DNA of 64,000 nt. Origin: Pontivivens sp032464575 (GTDB taxonomy: Bacteria; Pseudomonadota; Alphaproteobacteria; Rhodobacterales; Rhodobacteraceae). The DNA is taken from positions 248,001 to 312,000 of the forward strand of contig JAWDKM010000003.1 in the NCBI GenBank assembly GCA_032464575.1, written 5' to 3'. Of this stretch, positions 34,122 through 42,898 are shown one piece after another (within the stretch, counting starts at the first letter, position 1; the number at the start of each line of letters is the position of its first letter). The notes below the pieces were generated by a model. That model was not told the DNA's origin, made no database searches, and was given only the letters and a program-made list of their open reading frames with translations. The translations under genes and the position numbers were made by a program.

Positions 34122-35522
34122 ATGACCCTGACCGGAAAAGATCTGATCGCCATGGGCTTCGATCAGGGGGCCTGGTTCGGCCCCGCACTCGCGGAGGCCA
34201 ACGCGCAGAATTTGCAGGGCGATGACCTCCGCCAACATCTCGAACAGATCGCACCCCCGCGAAAGCGGCCGCTGCTGAGCGAGCCCGCCCCCTTCGCCAT
34301 GCATATCGAGGCCGAAGGGGAGGAGGATGCGGCCAACGTCGCGGCCGTCGAGCGGACCATGGCCAAGCTGATGCGCACCCCGACCCTGGTCGGCGGCGCG
34401 GTGATGCCCGATGCCTGCCCGGCGGGGCCCGAGGGCACGATCCCGGTGGGCGGTGTCGCCATCGCGCGCAACGCCATCCATCCGGGCATGCACTCGGCCG
34501 ACATCTGCTGCTCCGTCATGATGACGGAGTTCCACGATGTGGCGCCTAGGGACGTGCTCGACACCATGCACGCCGTGACCCATTTCGGGCCGGGCGGGCG
34601 GCGCAACGGGGAGCGGTTCACGCTCTCCCCCAAGCTGCTCGACGCCTTCCGCGAGAACCGCTTCCTGCGGGATGCGAAGATCGTGCAGGCCGCGCAGGAG
34701 CATCTGGGCACCCAGGGCGACGGCAACCACTTCGCCTTCGTCGGCATCTCCTCGGCCACCGGGCGGACCTGCCTGGTGACGCACCACGGCTCCCGCGGGC
34801 CGGGGGTGGGGCTCTACAAGCTCGGGATGAAGGCGGCGGAGAAGCACCGCAAGCGCCTGTCGCCGGAGACGGAGAAGGGCAACGCCTGGATCCCGGCCGA
34901 TACCGAGCAGGGCGGGGCCTACTGGGAGGCGCTGCAACTGGTGCGCAAGTGGACCAAGGCGAACCACAATGGTCTGCATCAGGCCGTCGTGGAGCGTCTG
35001 CGCGCGCGCCAGGAGCGGCGGATCTGGAACGAGCACAACTTCGTCTTCCGCAAGGACGACCTCTACTACCACGCCAAGGGTGCGACCCCGGTAGACGAGG
35101 CCTTCCTGCCGGACAGCGGGGGCGTGCAGATCGTGCCGCTCAACATGGCGCAGCCGGTGCTGCTGGTGCGCCGGGCCGAGGGGGCACCCGAGCATGGCTT
35201 CGCGCCGCACGGGGCCGGGCGGAACCGCTCGCGCACCGCGCACAAGCGCAGCCTGGGCGGCCGCCCGGATGCGGAGGTGTTCGCGGCGGAGACGGCGGGC
35301 CTCGACGCCCGCTTCTTCTGCGGACGGATCGACGTGTCCGAACTGCCGTCCGCCTACAAGGACGCGGGCACGGTCCGTCGCCAGATGGCGCAGCATCGCC
35401 TCGCCGATGTCGTCGACGAGATCGTGCCCTACGGCTCGATCATGGCTGGCGACTGGGAGCATGACGCGCCCTGGCGCGTGAAGGCGCGCGCCACGCGCGC
35501 CGCGAAGGAGGCCGCCGCATGA
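34122..35522 (+). CDS. RtcB-family RNA ligase-like protein
   Basis: A 466-residue protein of the RtcB family, which joins 2',3'-cyclic phosphate or 3'-phosphate RNA ends to 5'-OH using GTP and Mn2+. Recognisable motifs are HPGMHSADICCSVMM (canonical D-I-G-C-G becomes D-I-C-C-S), GTQGDGNHFAFV, the THHGSRGPG histidine motif, and HGAGRNRSRTAHKR, with the guanylylated His-type residue expected in that last motif. No archease or RtcR is adjacent, so it is an RtcB2-like stand-alone member. It lies between rpmA and a terminator, in the rplU-obgE neighbourhood. Activity is not proven. Confidence 0.88.
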   Translation: MTLTGKDLIAMGFDQGAWFGPALAEANAQNLQGDDLRQHLEQIAPPRKRPLLSEPAPFAMHIEAEGEEDAANVAAVERTMAKLMRTPTLVGGAVMPDACPAGPEGTIPVGGVAIARNAIHPGMHSADICCSVMMTEFHDVAPRDVLDTMHAVTHFGPGGRRNGERFTLSPKLLDAFRENRFLRDAKIVQAAQEHLGTQGDGNHFAFVGISSATGRTCLVTHHGSRGPGVGLYKLGMKAAEKHRKRLSPETEKGNAWIPADTEQGGAYWEALQLVRKWTKANHNGLHQAVVERLRARQERRIWNEHNFVFRKDDLYYHAKGATPVDEAFLPDSGGVQIVPLNMAQPVLLVRRAEGAPEHGFAPHGAGRNRSRTAHKRSLGGRPDAEVFAAETAGLDARFFCGRIDVSELPSAYKDAGTVRRQMAQHRLADVVDEIVPYGSIMAGDWEHDAPWRVKARATRAAKEAAA

Positions 35523-35536
35523 TCGGCAATATCAAG

Positions 35537-35575
35537 GGTGGCGCTGGCGCAAGCCAGCGCCACCACTTATCTTTT
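35537..35575 (+). terminator. Rho-independent terminator after RtcB gene
   Basis: GGTGGCGCTGGC-GCAA-GCCAGCGCCACC is a perfect 12-bp stem with a GNRA tetraloop, followed by ACTTATCTTTT. It starts 14 bp after the RtcB stop and argues that the next GNAT gene begins at 35624, after the hairpin. Confidence 0.85.
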
Positions 35576-35623
35576 CCGGTTCCGGGGGAGATGATTGGAG
35601 CAAGAGCCGTGGAAGGACCTGCC

Positions 35624-36163
35624 ATGGGACCGCACGTGATCGAAACCGAGCGCCTGACGCTCCGCCCCCTGCGTGCCTCCGACGCCGGGCTGATCTCGCT
35701 CTACGCGGGTGACGCGCGCGTGGCGAAGATGACGACCCGCATCCCGCACCCCTATCCGCCGGGTGCGGCGGAGACGCTGATCGGCCGCGCGACGCGCGCG
35801 GACAGTGACGAGCTGATCTGGGCCATGGACGCGACGAGGATCGAGGGCAGCGAGCTCCTCGGCCTCATCGCCGTGCGCGGCGACGGCGAGGTCGGCTACT
35901 GGGTCGGCGCTCCGTTCTGGAAGACCGGCTACGCGCGCGAGGCGCTGGAGGCGGTGATCGCCGACCAGTTCGCCGCGGGCCGCGAGATCCTCACCGCCAG
36001 CGTCTTCCAGGACAACGCGCCGTCGGCGAAGCTGCTGACCTCGGTGGGTTTCCGCTATACTGGTATGGGCGAGACCGTCTCCGTCTCCCGCGGCGGCACG
36101 GTCCCTACCTGGACCTACGAGCTGAGGGCGGACGCATGGATCGGATCGAAACCCGCCGCCTGA
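35624..36163 (+). CDS. GNAT N-acetyltransferase 1
   Basis: A 179-residue acetyltransferase of the RimJ/RimL-like group: IETERLTLRPLRASDA at the start, GEVGYWVGAPFWKTGYAREAL as the acetyl-CoA loop region, and TASVFQDNAPSAKLLTSVGFRYTG near the end. The start at 35624 is preferred because upstream in-frame sequence contains the terminator hairpin and GGAAGGACC precedes this ATG. It overlaps the next GNAT by 28 bp. The substrate is unknown. Confidence 0.85.
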   Translation: MGPHVIETERLTLRPLRASDAGLISLYAGDARVAKMTTRIPHPYPPGAAETLIGRATRADSDELIWAMDATRIEGSELLGLIAVRGDGEVGYWVGAPFWKTGYAREALEAVIADQFAAGREILTASVFQDNAPSAKLLTSVGFRYTGMGETVSVSRGGTVPTWTYELRADAWIGSKPAA

Positions 36164-36636
36164 CCTTGCGCCGGTTCGAGCAGGCGGATCTTCCGACCGT
36201 GGTGGACGCGTTGCGGCGCAGGGACGTCGCCCGGTATCTCAGCAACGTGCCGCATCCCTACGGGATGTCGGACGCGCAGGGCTATGTCTTCGGTCAGGAG
36301 AGGCCTGGCCTCTGGGCCATCGAGCACGAGAGATGCCTCGCCGGCTCCATCGAGCTGTCGAACGAACTGGGCTACTGGATCCATCCCGCATTCCACGGCC
36401 GACGCCTGATCGGCGAGGCGGCGGAGGCCGTGCTGGTCCACTGGTTCGACGGGAACGAGATGCCCGTGCGATCGGCCTATCACGAGGACAACGATCGCTC
36501 CCGCCGGGTGCTGGAGCGCCTCGGCTTCCGGCCCTGCGACGCGCGGATGGCAGCGCCACCGGCGCGGGGCGAATGCGTCCGGGTGATCAGTATGGTTCTC
36601 GACCGCACGGACTTCGAAGGGAGGCATGCGACATGA
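36136..36636 (+). CDS. GNAT N-acetyltransferase 2
   Basis: A 166-residue GNAT protein: IETRRLTLRRFEQAD, LGYWIHPAFHGRRLIGEAAEAVL, and SAYHEDNDRSRRVLERLGFRPC. The acetyl-CoA loop is somewhat degenerate (GRRLIGEAAEA). It overlaps both its neighbours (28 bp and 4 bp), so the three GNAT genes are translationally coupled. It is related to GNAT 1 and 3 but clearly diverged. Confidence 0.85.
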   Translation: MDRIETRRLTLRRFEQADLPTVVDALRRRDVARYLSNVPHPYGMSDAQGYVFGQERPGLWAIEHERCLAGSIELSNELGYWIHPAFHGRRLIGEAAEAVLVHWFDGNEMPVRSAYHEDNDRSRRVLERLGFRPCDARMAAPPARGECVRVISMVLDRTDFEGRHAT

Positions 36637-37166
36637 GCAGGGTTCACCTCGAAACCCCGCGCCTGCACCTCGACCTCCTGCGGCGGGACGATGCGGCCGC
36701 CTTCCGCGATCTGGTCACCCGGCCCGAGGTGGGCCGAATGCTGCTGGCCTTCCCGCCGGACTGGACGGTGACCGATGCCGAGATCTTCATCGACCGTTGG
36801 CGGGACGTCGAGAGCGGGCGGTACCGCCTCGCCATCCGCCGGAACGGCCGGCTCGTCGGTTCTGTTGGCGGTGCGGTGAGGGACGATGACATACCCGTCA
36901 TCTTCTACTTCATCGACCCGGTGGAGGCTGGGCAGGGCCTCGCGACGGAGGCGCTGACGGCCTTTCTTACCCATTTCTTCGCCCGCCCTGACGTCGCGGA
37001 GGTCTACGCAGACGTCTTCACCGACAATCCCGCTTCCGCTCGCGTGCTGGAGAAGGTGGGCTTTCGCCGCACCGGGGAGGGGATGGGTGAAAGCGCTGCA
37101 AGGCTTGAACCTTACCCGGTCTGGCTATACCGCCTGTCCCAGTCAGATTTCGGAGTCCGGTCATGA
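36633..37166 (+). CDS. GNAT N-acetyltransferase 3
   Basis: A 177-residue GNAT protein: VHLETPRLHLDLLRRDDA, FYFIDPVEAGQGLATEALTAFL as acetyl-CoA loop, and ADVFTDNPASARVLEKVGFRRTGEG. The ATG at 36633 overlaps the previous stop by 4 bp, and its own stop overlaps obgE by 4 bp. A longer frame upstream would be antisense or shadow sequence. Possible targets are ribosomal proteins, given its place between rpmA and obgE, but this is inference. Confidence 0.85.
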   Translation: MSRVHLETPRLHLDLLRRDDAAAFRDLVTRPEVGRMLLAFPPDWTVTDAEIFIDRWRDVESGRYRLAIRRNGRLVGSVGGAVRDDDIPVIFYFIDPVEAGQGLATEALTAFLTHFFARPDVAEVYADVFTDNPASARVLEKVGFRRTGEGMGESAARLEPYPVWLYRLSQSDFGVRS

Positions 37167-38194
37167 AGTTCCTAGACCTCGCACGGGTCAACATCCGCTC
37201 CGGCGCCGGTGGGAACGGCTGCATCTCCTTCCGCCGGGAGAAGTATGTCGAGTATGGCGGCCCCGATGGCGGCAATGGCGGCCGTGGCGGCGATGTGATC
37301 GTGGAGGCCGTGGACGGGCTCAACACCCTCATCGACTATCGCTACCAGCAGCACTTCTTCGCCAAGAACGGGCGCCCCGGCGAGGGGCGGCAGAAGACCG
37401 GCGCGGATGGCGACGACATTGTCCTCAAGGTCCCCGTCGGCACCGAGATCCTCGACGAGGATCAGGAGACGGTGCTCGCCGACATGACCGAGGTCGGCCA
37501 GCGCTTCGTCATCGCCAAGGGCGGCAATGGCGGTTTCGGCAACCTGCACTTCAAGTCCTCCACCAACCAGGCGCCGCGCCGCGCCAATCCGGGGCAGGAG
37601 GGCATCGAGGGCGTGATCTGGCTGCGCCTCAAGCTGATCGCGGATGTGGGCCTGCTGGGTCTGCCCAACGCGGGCAAGTCCACCTTCCTCGCCGCAACCT
37701 CGAACGCCCGGCCCAAGATCGCGGACTATCCGTTCACCACGCTGCATCCCAATCTGGGCGTCGTCGGCGTGGACGGGGCGGAGTTCGTGATCGCCGACGT
37801 CCCCGGCCTGATCGCGGGTGCCCATGAGGGCCGCGGCATCGGCGACCGCTTCCTCGGCCATGTGGAGCGCTGCGCCGTGCTGCTGCACCTCGTGGACGGC
37901 ACCTCCGACACCATTGCCGAGGATTACCGCACCATCATCGAGGAGCTGGAGCAGTATGGCGGCGGTCTCGCCGAGAAGCCCCGCATCACCGCTCTCAACA
38001 AGATCGACGCCCTCGACGAGGAGCTGGTCGAGATGCAGCGCGCCGAGCTGGAAGCGGCCTGCGGCGGCCCCGTCCTCGCGCTCTCGGGTGCGGCCGGCAC
38101 CGGCGTGACCGAGGTGCTCCGCGCGCTCCGGGCCGAGATCCTCGCCCGCGACGCCGCCGAGAACGCCGTGGAGGAGGGGCCATGGCGGCCCTGA
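37163..38194 (+). CDS. obgE: GTPase ObgE/CgtA
   Basis: A 343-residue large-subunit assembly GTPase. The N-terminal glycine-rich OBG domain (SGAGGNGCISFRREKYVEYGGPDGGNGG) spans to about residue 158. The G domain carries G1 GLPNAGKS, G3 DVPGL and G4 NKID. It lacks the long C-terminal OCT domain, as in many alphaproteobacteria. Its place downstream of rplU-rpmA is conserved. It overlaps GNAT 3 by 4 bp and proB by 13 bp. Confidence 0.97.
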   Translation: MKFLDLARVNIRSGAGGNGCISFRREKYVEYGGPDGGNGGRGGDVIVEAVDGLNTLIDYRYQQHFFAKNGRPGEGRQKTGADGDDIVLKVPVGTEILDEDQETVLADMTEVGQRFVIAKGGNGGFGNLHFKSSTNQAPRRANPGQEGIEGVIWLRLKLIADVGLLGLPNAGKSTFLAATSNARPKIADYPFTTLHPNLGVVGVDGAEFVIADVPGLIAGAHEGRGIGDRFLGHVERCAVLLHLVDGTSDTIAEDYRTIIEELEQYGGGLAEKPRITALNKIDALDEELVEMQRAELEAACGGPVLALSGAAGTGVTEVLRALRAEILARDAAENAVEEGPWRP

Positions 38195-39309
38195 CCGAGA
38201 CCGCGGACCGCCTCGCCACCGCCCGCACCGTCGTCATCAAGATCGGCTCCGCGCTCCTGGTCGACGCGGCGACCGGCGATCTGCGCGCCACCTGGCTCGA
38301 CGGTCTGCTCGCCGATGTCGCGGTTCTTCGGGCGGAAGAGAAGGCGGTGATCCTCGTCTCCTCCGGCTCCATCGCGCTCGGGCGTGGGCTGCTTGGCCTT
38401 GCTGCCGGCGCGCTCCCGCTGGAACAGAGCCAGGCCGCCGCCGCTGTCGGTCAGATCCGGCTCGCGCGCGCCTACCAGCAGGGGCTGGCGCCGCACAAGG
38501 TGATGACCGCACAGGTCCTCATGACCCTCGACGACAGCGAGGATCGGCGCCGCTATCTCAACTCCCGCGCCACGCTGCGCACGCTGATCGGCCTCGGCGT
38601 CGTGCCCATCGTCAACGAGAACGACACGGTCGCCACCGACGAGATCCGCTACGGCGACAATGACCGCCTCGCCGCCCAGGTCGCCGCCCTTGTCGGCGCG
38701 GATGCCCTGACCCTGCTCTCCGACGTGGACGGCCTCTACACCGCCAATCCGCGCGAGGACACGACCGCCCGCCATCTGCCGCTGGTCGAGCGTATCACAC
38801 CGGAGATCATCTCCATGGCCGGGGGCGCCGGAACCGCAGGTGCCAGCGGCGGGATGCGCACCAAGATCCTCGCCGCAGAAACGGCGCTGCAGGCGGGCTG
38901 CGCCATGGCGATCTGCCGTGGTGACGCCGACCGCCCGGTGAGCGCCCTGCGCAGCGGCGCCCGCGCCACCTGGTTCGTCCCGACCGAGGATCCCGCCCGC
39001 GCCCGCAAGCTCTGGATCGCCGCCATGCGCCCCCGCGGGACGATCACGGTGGACGCAGGTGCCGCGCGCGCGCTGGTTGCCGGCCGCTCGCTGTTGCCGG
39101 CGGGGATCACCGAACTCGGCGGCCGCTTCAAGCGCGGCGACGCGGTCGACATCGTCGGCCCCGACGGCGCCGCGGTCGCCCGCGCCCTTGCCGGCTACGA
39201 CAGCGCTGAGCTGGCCCGCATCGCTGGACGCCAGAGCGGCGAGATCGAATCGCTTCTCGGTCATCCAGGTCGGGCGCATGTCGTGCACCGCGACGACATG
39301 GCGATCTGA
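38182..39309 (+). CDS. proB: Glutamate 5-kinase
   Basis: A 375-residue enzyme making glutamyl-5-phosphate, first step of proline synthesis. The amino-acid kinase domain has VVIKIGSALLVD and ILVSSGSIALGRGLLGL near the start and IVNENDTVATDEIRYGDND in the middle; a PUA domain follows from about residue 280. It starts 13 bp before the obgE stop. Together with proA it forms a proline operon interrupted by one small lipoprotein gene. Confidence 0.97.
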   Translation: MAALTETADRLATARTVVIKIGSALLVDAATGDLRATWLDGLLADVAVLRAEEKAVILVSSGSIALGRGLLGLAAGALPLEQSQAAAAVGQIRLARAYQQGLAPHKVMTAQVLMTLDDSEDRRRYLNSRATLRTLIGLGVVPIVNENDTVATDEIRYGDNDRLAAQVAALVGADALTLLSDVDGLYTANPREDTTARHLPLVERITPEIISMAGGAGTAGASGGMRTKILAAETALQAGCAMAICRGDADRPVSALRSGARATWFVPTEDPARARKLWIAAMRPRGTITVDAGAARALVAGRSLLPAGITELGGRFKRGDAVDIVGPDGAAVARALAGYDSAELARIAGRQSGEIESLLGHPGRAHVVHRDDMAI

Positions 39310-39480
39310 AGGCTGGGCTTCCCGCCGCGGCTGAGGTGATCCGCGAACGTTCTACCGCTGGTTTCCAATGGCGCTCGTCCCACCTCAAAATCCAACATTT
39401 TCAATTAAGTGTGTGCGTTCCGGCATGTATCCTGAGCCCCGGCAGCCGCGGTCTGCAGCCGCACCGTGTGGGGACGTGTT

Positions 39481-40029
39481 ATGCGTATCTTGAACAGCCT
39501 TCTCCTGTCTTTTGCCCTGCTCTGCGGTTGCGACGCATATCCGCCGTTGGCCCGCGTGCCTGGCACCGGCGTGTTGCACGGCTCGGTCAGCCTCGCGGGC
39601 AGCTCCGTCCTGCTGCCGCAGCCGAACTCCGCCCTAGCCTTCGCCGAGCCGATGCCGCGTCTGCTCCAGCGCAGCCTCCGGCTGCGCGAGGTCGATGCGG
39701 TTCCGGCCGGCGAGCGCGCGGCGATGAGCGCGCTCTGCGGGAACCTCCCCGGTGCGCCCGACATCGTCATCCTCACCCGCTCCCCGGCGTTGGAGGAGAT
39801 CGACCGCTGCGAACGCGCGGGCCATGCCATCAGTGCGGACCTTATCGCCCTCTATGCCGGTGGGCTGCGCGGGGCGCCAGATTTCTCCCAGCTCTGGATT
39901 GCCTTCGATCCTAAGGCGCTCGCCGCCAACCCCGCTGCGGATCGGGCCGTGCAGGCCTTGCGTTACGAGTTCGGCGCGCTCATAGAAGGGACGGAGTACC
40001 AGCCGTATTTCACGGCCCGCCGGGGTTGA
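39481..40029 (+). CDS. Small lipoprotein of unknown function between proB and proA
   Basis: A 182-residue protein with an N-terminal signal and lipobox-like LLCGC, so Cys at about residue 17 is probably acylated. The mature part has no named domain; it contains an ALCGNLPGAPDIVILTRSPA segment and a C-terminal EFGALIEGTEYQPYF. It lies 3 bp before proA, so it is transcribed with proline synthesis. A GTG 15 bases upstream is possible. No function is proposed. Confidence 0.75.
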   Translation: MRILNSLLLSFALLCGCDAYPPLARVPGTGVLHGSVSLAGSSVLLPQPNSALAFAEPMPRLLQRSLRLREVDAVPAGERAAMSALCGNLPGAPDIVILTRSPALEEIDRCERAGHAISADLIALYAGGLRGAPDFSQLWIAFDPKALAANPAADRAVQALRYEFGALIEGTEYQPYFTARRG

Positions 40030-40032
40030 GAC

Positions 40033-41292
40033 ATGACCGACATGGATGTGCGCGGCGTGATGGCCGCGATGGGCGAAGCGGCCCGCGCCGCGGCCGCCGA
40101 ACTGGCTTTCGCCACCGCTGAGAGCAAGCACGCCGCACTGGAAACCGCCGCCGAGGCCGTCTCCGCCCGCCGGGCCGAGATCATCGCGGCGAACGTCAAG
40201 GACATGGAGTACGGGCGGGCCAAGGGCCTTTCCCCGGCCATGCTCGACCGGCTGAAGGTCGACGACGCGCGCATCGACGGGATCGTGGCGGGCCTGCGCT
40301 CCGTCGCCGCTCAGGACGATCCGGTCGGCGCCGTTATGGCCGAGTGGGACATGCCCTCCGGCCTCCACATCCGCCGCGTCCGGACGCCCATCGGCGTGAT
40401 CGGCGTGATCTACGAGAGCCGCCCCAACGTGACCGCCGATGCAGGCGCACTCTGCCTGAAATCGGGCAATGCCGTGATCCTGCGCGGCGGGTCGGAGAGC
40501 TTCCACTCCTCCGGCGCGATCCACGCCTGCCTTGTCGAGGGCCTGCGCGCCGCGGGCCTGCCCGAGGCAGCCGTCCAGCTCGTCCCAACCCGCGACCGCG
40601 CGGCAGTGGGCGAGATGCTGACGATGACCGACCATATCGACGTGATCGTGCCCCGGGGCGGCAAGGGCCTCGTCGGTCGGGTGCAGGCCGAGGCGCGGGT
40701 GCCCGTCTTCGCCCATCTCGAGGGGATTTGCCACGTCTACCTCGACGGCGCCGCGGATCTGGAGAAGGCCCGCCGTATCGTGGTCAACGCCAAGACCCGC
40801 CGCACCGGCATCTGTGGTGCGGCCGAGACGCTGCTCGTCGACCGTGCCTTCCTCGACCGGCATGAGGCCGTGATCCGCGACCTCCTCACCGCCGGAGTGG
40901 AGGTGCGCGGCGACGCGACCCTCGCCGCCATCGACGGCGTCACCCTCGCGCAGGACGACGACTACGGCCGCGAATTCCTCGACATGATCATCGCGGCCAA
41001 GGTGGTCGACGGCGTGGACGGCGCCATCGCGCACATCCGCGCCCACGGCTCCAACCACACCGACGCCATCGTGACGGAGGACGACGCCACCGCCGACCGC
41101 TTCTTCCAGCGGCTCGACAGCGCGATCCTGATGCGTAACGCCTCCACCCAGTTCGCGGATGGCGGCGAGTTCGGCATGGGGGCCGAGATCGGCATCGCCA
41201 CCGGCAAGCTTCATGCCCGCGGCCCGGTGGGTGCGGAGCAGCTCACCTCCTTCAAGTACCTCGTGGAAGGCGACGGCACGACCCGCGCCTGA
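40033..41292 (+). CDS. proA: Gamma-glutamyl phosphate reductase
   Basis: A 419-residue NADPH enzyme of the aldehyde dehydrogenase fold making glutamate-5-semialdehyde. Signatures are VIYESRPNVTADAGALCLKSGNAVILRGG, IVPRGGKGLVGRV, and the catalytic Cys in RRTGICGAAETLL. Length is normal. It ends opposite dddP (convergent). Confidence 0.97.
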   Translation: MTDMDVRGVMAAMGEAARAAAAELAFATAESKHAALETAAEAVSARRAEIIAANVKDMEYGRAKGLSPAMLDRLKVDDARIDGIVAGLRSVAAQDDPVGAVMAEWDMPSGLHIRRVRTPIGVIGVIYESRPNVTADAGALCLKSGNAVILRGGSESFHSSGAIHACLVEGLRAAGLPEAAVQLVPTRDRAAVGEMLTMTDHIDVIVPRGGKGLVGRVQAEARVPVFAHLEGICHVYLDGAADLEKARRIVVNAKTRRTGICGAAETLLVDRAFLDRHEAVIRDLLTAGVEVRGDATLAAIDGVTLAQDDDYGREFLDMIIAAKVVDGVDGAIAHIRAHGSNHTDAIVTEDDATADRFFQRLDSAILMRNASTQFADGGEFGMGAEIGIATGKLHARGPVGAEQLTSFKYLVEGDGTTRA

Positions 41293-41321
41293 TTCAACTC
41301 CCAAGTCTTCCGAGGCGGCGA

Positions 41322-41350
41322 AGCCCCGAACCCCCATCGCAGTTCGGGCT
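41322..41350. terminator. Possible convergent stem-loop between proA and dddP
   Basis: AGCCCCGAAC and GTTCGGGCT pair with one bulged base and a 10-nt loop, midway between the proA and dddP stops. No T-run follows on either strand, so it is a weak candidate. Confidence 0.35.
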
Positions 41351-41388
41351 CGAACGGGTGGAGCCGACGACAGGGACGGTGCCCCGGC

Positions 41389-42711
41389 CTACCCGCCCAT
41401 CAGCCGCGCGTCCCACGGATAGCGCGTCATCACTTCGTGGCCATCCCCGGTGACCAGCACCTGGTTCTCCAGCTTCACCCCGAAGGAGCCGCCGACGCGG
41501 CCCGAATAGACCTCGGCGCAGAGCATCATGCCCGGAACGGTCTCGTAGTCCGCAACGCCGGGCTGCCAGTCCTCGGGGTACGGGATCGCAGGCCACTCGT
41601 CGCACAGCCCGACGCCGTGCATCTTGGAGGCGTAGCGCTGAGGCACGAATGCTTCGGGAAGCCGGTGCCCCCTGTGGGTCAGGTCCGCGAACGGGACGCC
41701 GGGGCCGATGAGGGCGGTGTTCTGCTCGATATGCTCGACCGACACCCGGTAGGTCTCGACCTGCTCGCGCGTCGGCTCCGCATCGCCCACGATCCATGTG
41801 CGGCTCATGTCAGTGCACATGCCGTAGCAGCCCACCAGATCGGTGTCGAAGGCGAGGATATCGCCCTCCTTCAGCACGCGGGGCCCGCATTCCTGAAACC
41901 AAGGATTAGTACGGGGACCGGAGGCGAGAAGCCGCGTTTCGATCCACTCGCCGCCGCGGCGGATGTTCTCGGCATGAAGCACCGCCCAGACGTCGTCCTC
42001 GGTCATGCCGGGAGCGACCGCATCCTCCATCGCGCGCACCGACGCCTCGCAGGCATGGACGGCGCAGCGCATGGCCCTGATCTCCTCGGGTGACTTGACG
42101 GAGCGGGCCTTCTCCGTGACCTCCTCGCCCTCCATCACCTCGATGCCGAGCGCTTCGAAGGCGCGCAAGCCGTGGACCATGATCTTGTCGATGGCGAGGC
42201 GGCGGTTGGTGCCGCAGTGTAGGCGCAGCTCCGCATCGACCTCTGCGGCGAAGGCGGCGGCGCGCGCCTGCGTCCGGTCCCCGTTCGAAAAGTAGAAGAA
42301 GGAGGAGGAGCCTGGCCGCGTCTCCGCGATCAGCGGGTTGTGCGCGGTCAGGAGGTTGCTCAGGCCCTTGAAATCCCAGACGATGATGTGCCCGCCCGCT
42401 GTGACGAGGCAGGCGCGGAACGGGTTGTGCGCGTTCCACAGTTGCATGTTCGTGGAATCGGTCGCGTACCGGATGTTGAGCGGATCGAAGAGCAGGATCG
42501 CGCCGTAGTCGCGGGCCGCCAGATGCTCCGTCAGCCGCTGCAGCCGGGCCGCGCGCATCACCGGCAGGTTCGGGATCTCCAGTCCCGCGGCCGCCCATTC
42601 CGCGAAGGCGAGCGGCGTCGGCCCGATCTCCACCCGGTCGTCGTCGTCGGGCGTGCCGTCCGGTCGCAGGCCCGGATTGATTTTTCGCCGGTCGGAGTAG
42701 TGCACGGTCAT
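41389..42711 (-). CDS. dddP: DMSP lyase DddP (M24 peptidase fold)
   Basis: A 440-residue enzyme cleaving dimethylsulfoniopropionate to DMS and acrylate. The N-terminal half is DddP-like as I recall it: HYSDRRKINP, RVEIGPTPLAFAEWAAAGL, YATDSTNMQLWNAHNPFRA and MEGEEVTEKARSVKSPEE. Asp289, Asp291, Asp301, His365, Glu400 and Glu415 line up with the iron ligands of Ruegeria lacuscaerulensis DddP (295, 297, 307, 371, 406, 421) at a constant offset of 6, and Asp371 with its catalytic Asp377. Ordinary Xaa-Pro peptidase is the alternative but is less likely. It is monocistronic, divergent from a small gene across an AT-rich region with a palindrome. Confidence 0.92.
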   Translation of the reverse strand: MTVHYSDRRKINPGLRPDGTPDDDDRVEIGPTPLAFAEWAAAGLEIPNLPVMRAARLQRLTEHLAARDYGAILLFDPLNIRYATDSTNMQLWNAHNPFRACLVTAGGHIIVWDFKGLSNLLTAHNPLIAETRPGSSSFFYFSNGDRTQARAAAFAAEVDAELRLHCGTNRRLAIDKIMVHGLRAFEALGIEVMEGEEVTEKARSVKSPEEIRAMRCAVHACEASVRAMEDAVAPGMTEDDVWAVLHAENIRRGGEWIETRLLASGPRTNPWFQECGPRVLKEGDILAFDTDLVGCYGMCTDMSRTWIVGDAEPTREQVETYRVSVEHIEQNTALIGPGVPFADLTHRGHRLPEAFVPQRYASKMHGVGLCDEWPAIPYPEDWQPGVADYETVPGMMLCAEVYSGRVGGSFGVKLENQVLVTGDGHEVMTRYPWDARLMGG

Positions 42712-42811
42712 GGAGCGGGTCCCGGAGCTTTTCCGGCAGCTTCCCGTGCGCTTAGCGGTCGATCTGTTCCGTTTCCGTCACCGCGGTGTCGGGATCGGAG
42801 CGCTGCTTTTG

Positions 42812-42823
42812 ACTGAAAACAGT
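42812..42823. promoter_or_regulatory. Palindrome in dddP divergent promoter region
   Basis: ACTG-AAAA-CAGT is a perfect inverted repeat, flanked by TGAC at 42810 and GTCA at 42826, in the most AT-rich part of the 187-bp gap between dddP and the rightward genes. A TTGACT at 42809-42814 could be a -35 element. It is a candidate operator for dddP or the N-demethylase operon. Confidence 0.4.
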
Positions 42824-42898
42824 TTGTCATATTCGAGGCGCACGTTACCGTGAGCCGACGACGACATCCGAAAATGGAAACCGCCAAGGGGGCAGCCG

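Noticed and set aside
35519..35623. Upstream start of GNAT 1
   Set aside because: This part contains a perfect terminator hairpin, and the ATG at 35624 has its own ribosome site.
41389..42711. Annotation as Xaa-Pro aminopeptidase or creatinase
   Set aside because: DddP-specific N-terminal segments and the catalytic Asp at the DddP offset favour DMSP lyase.
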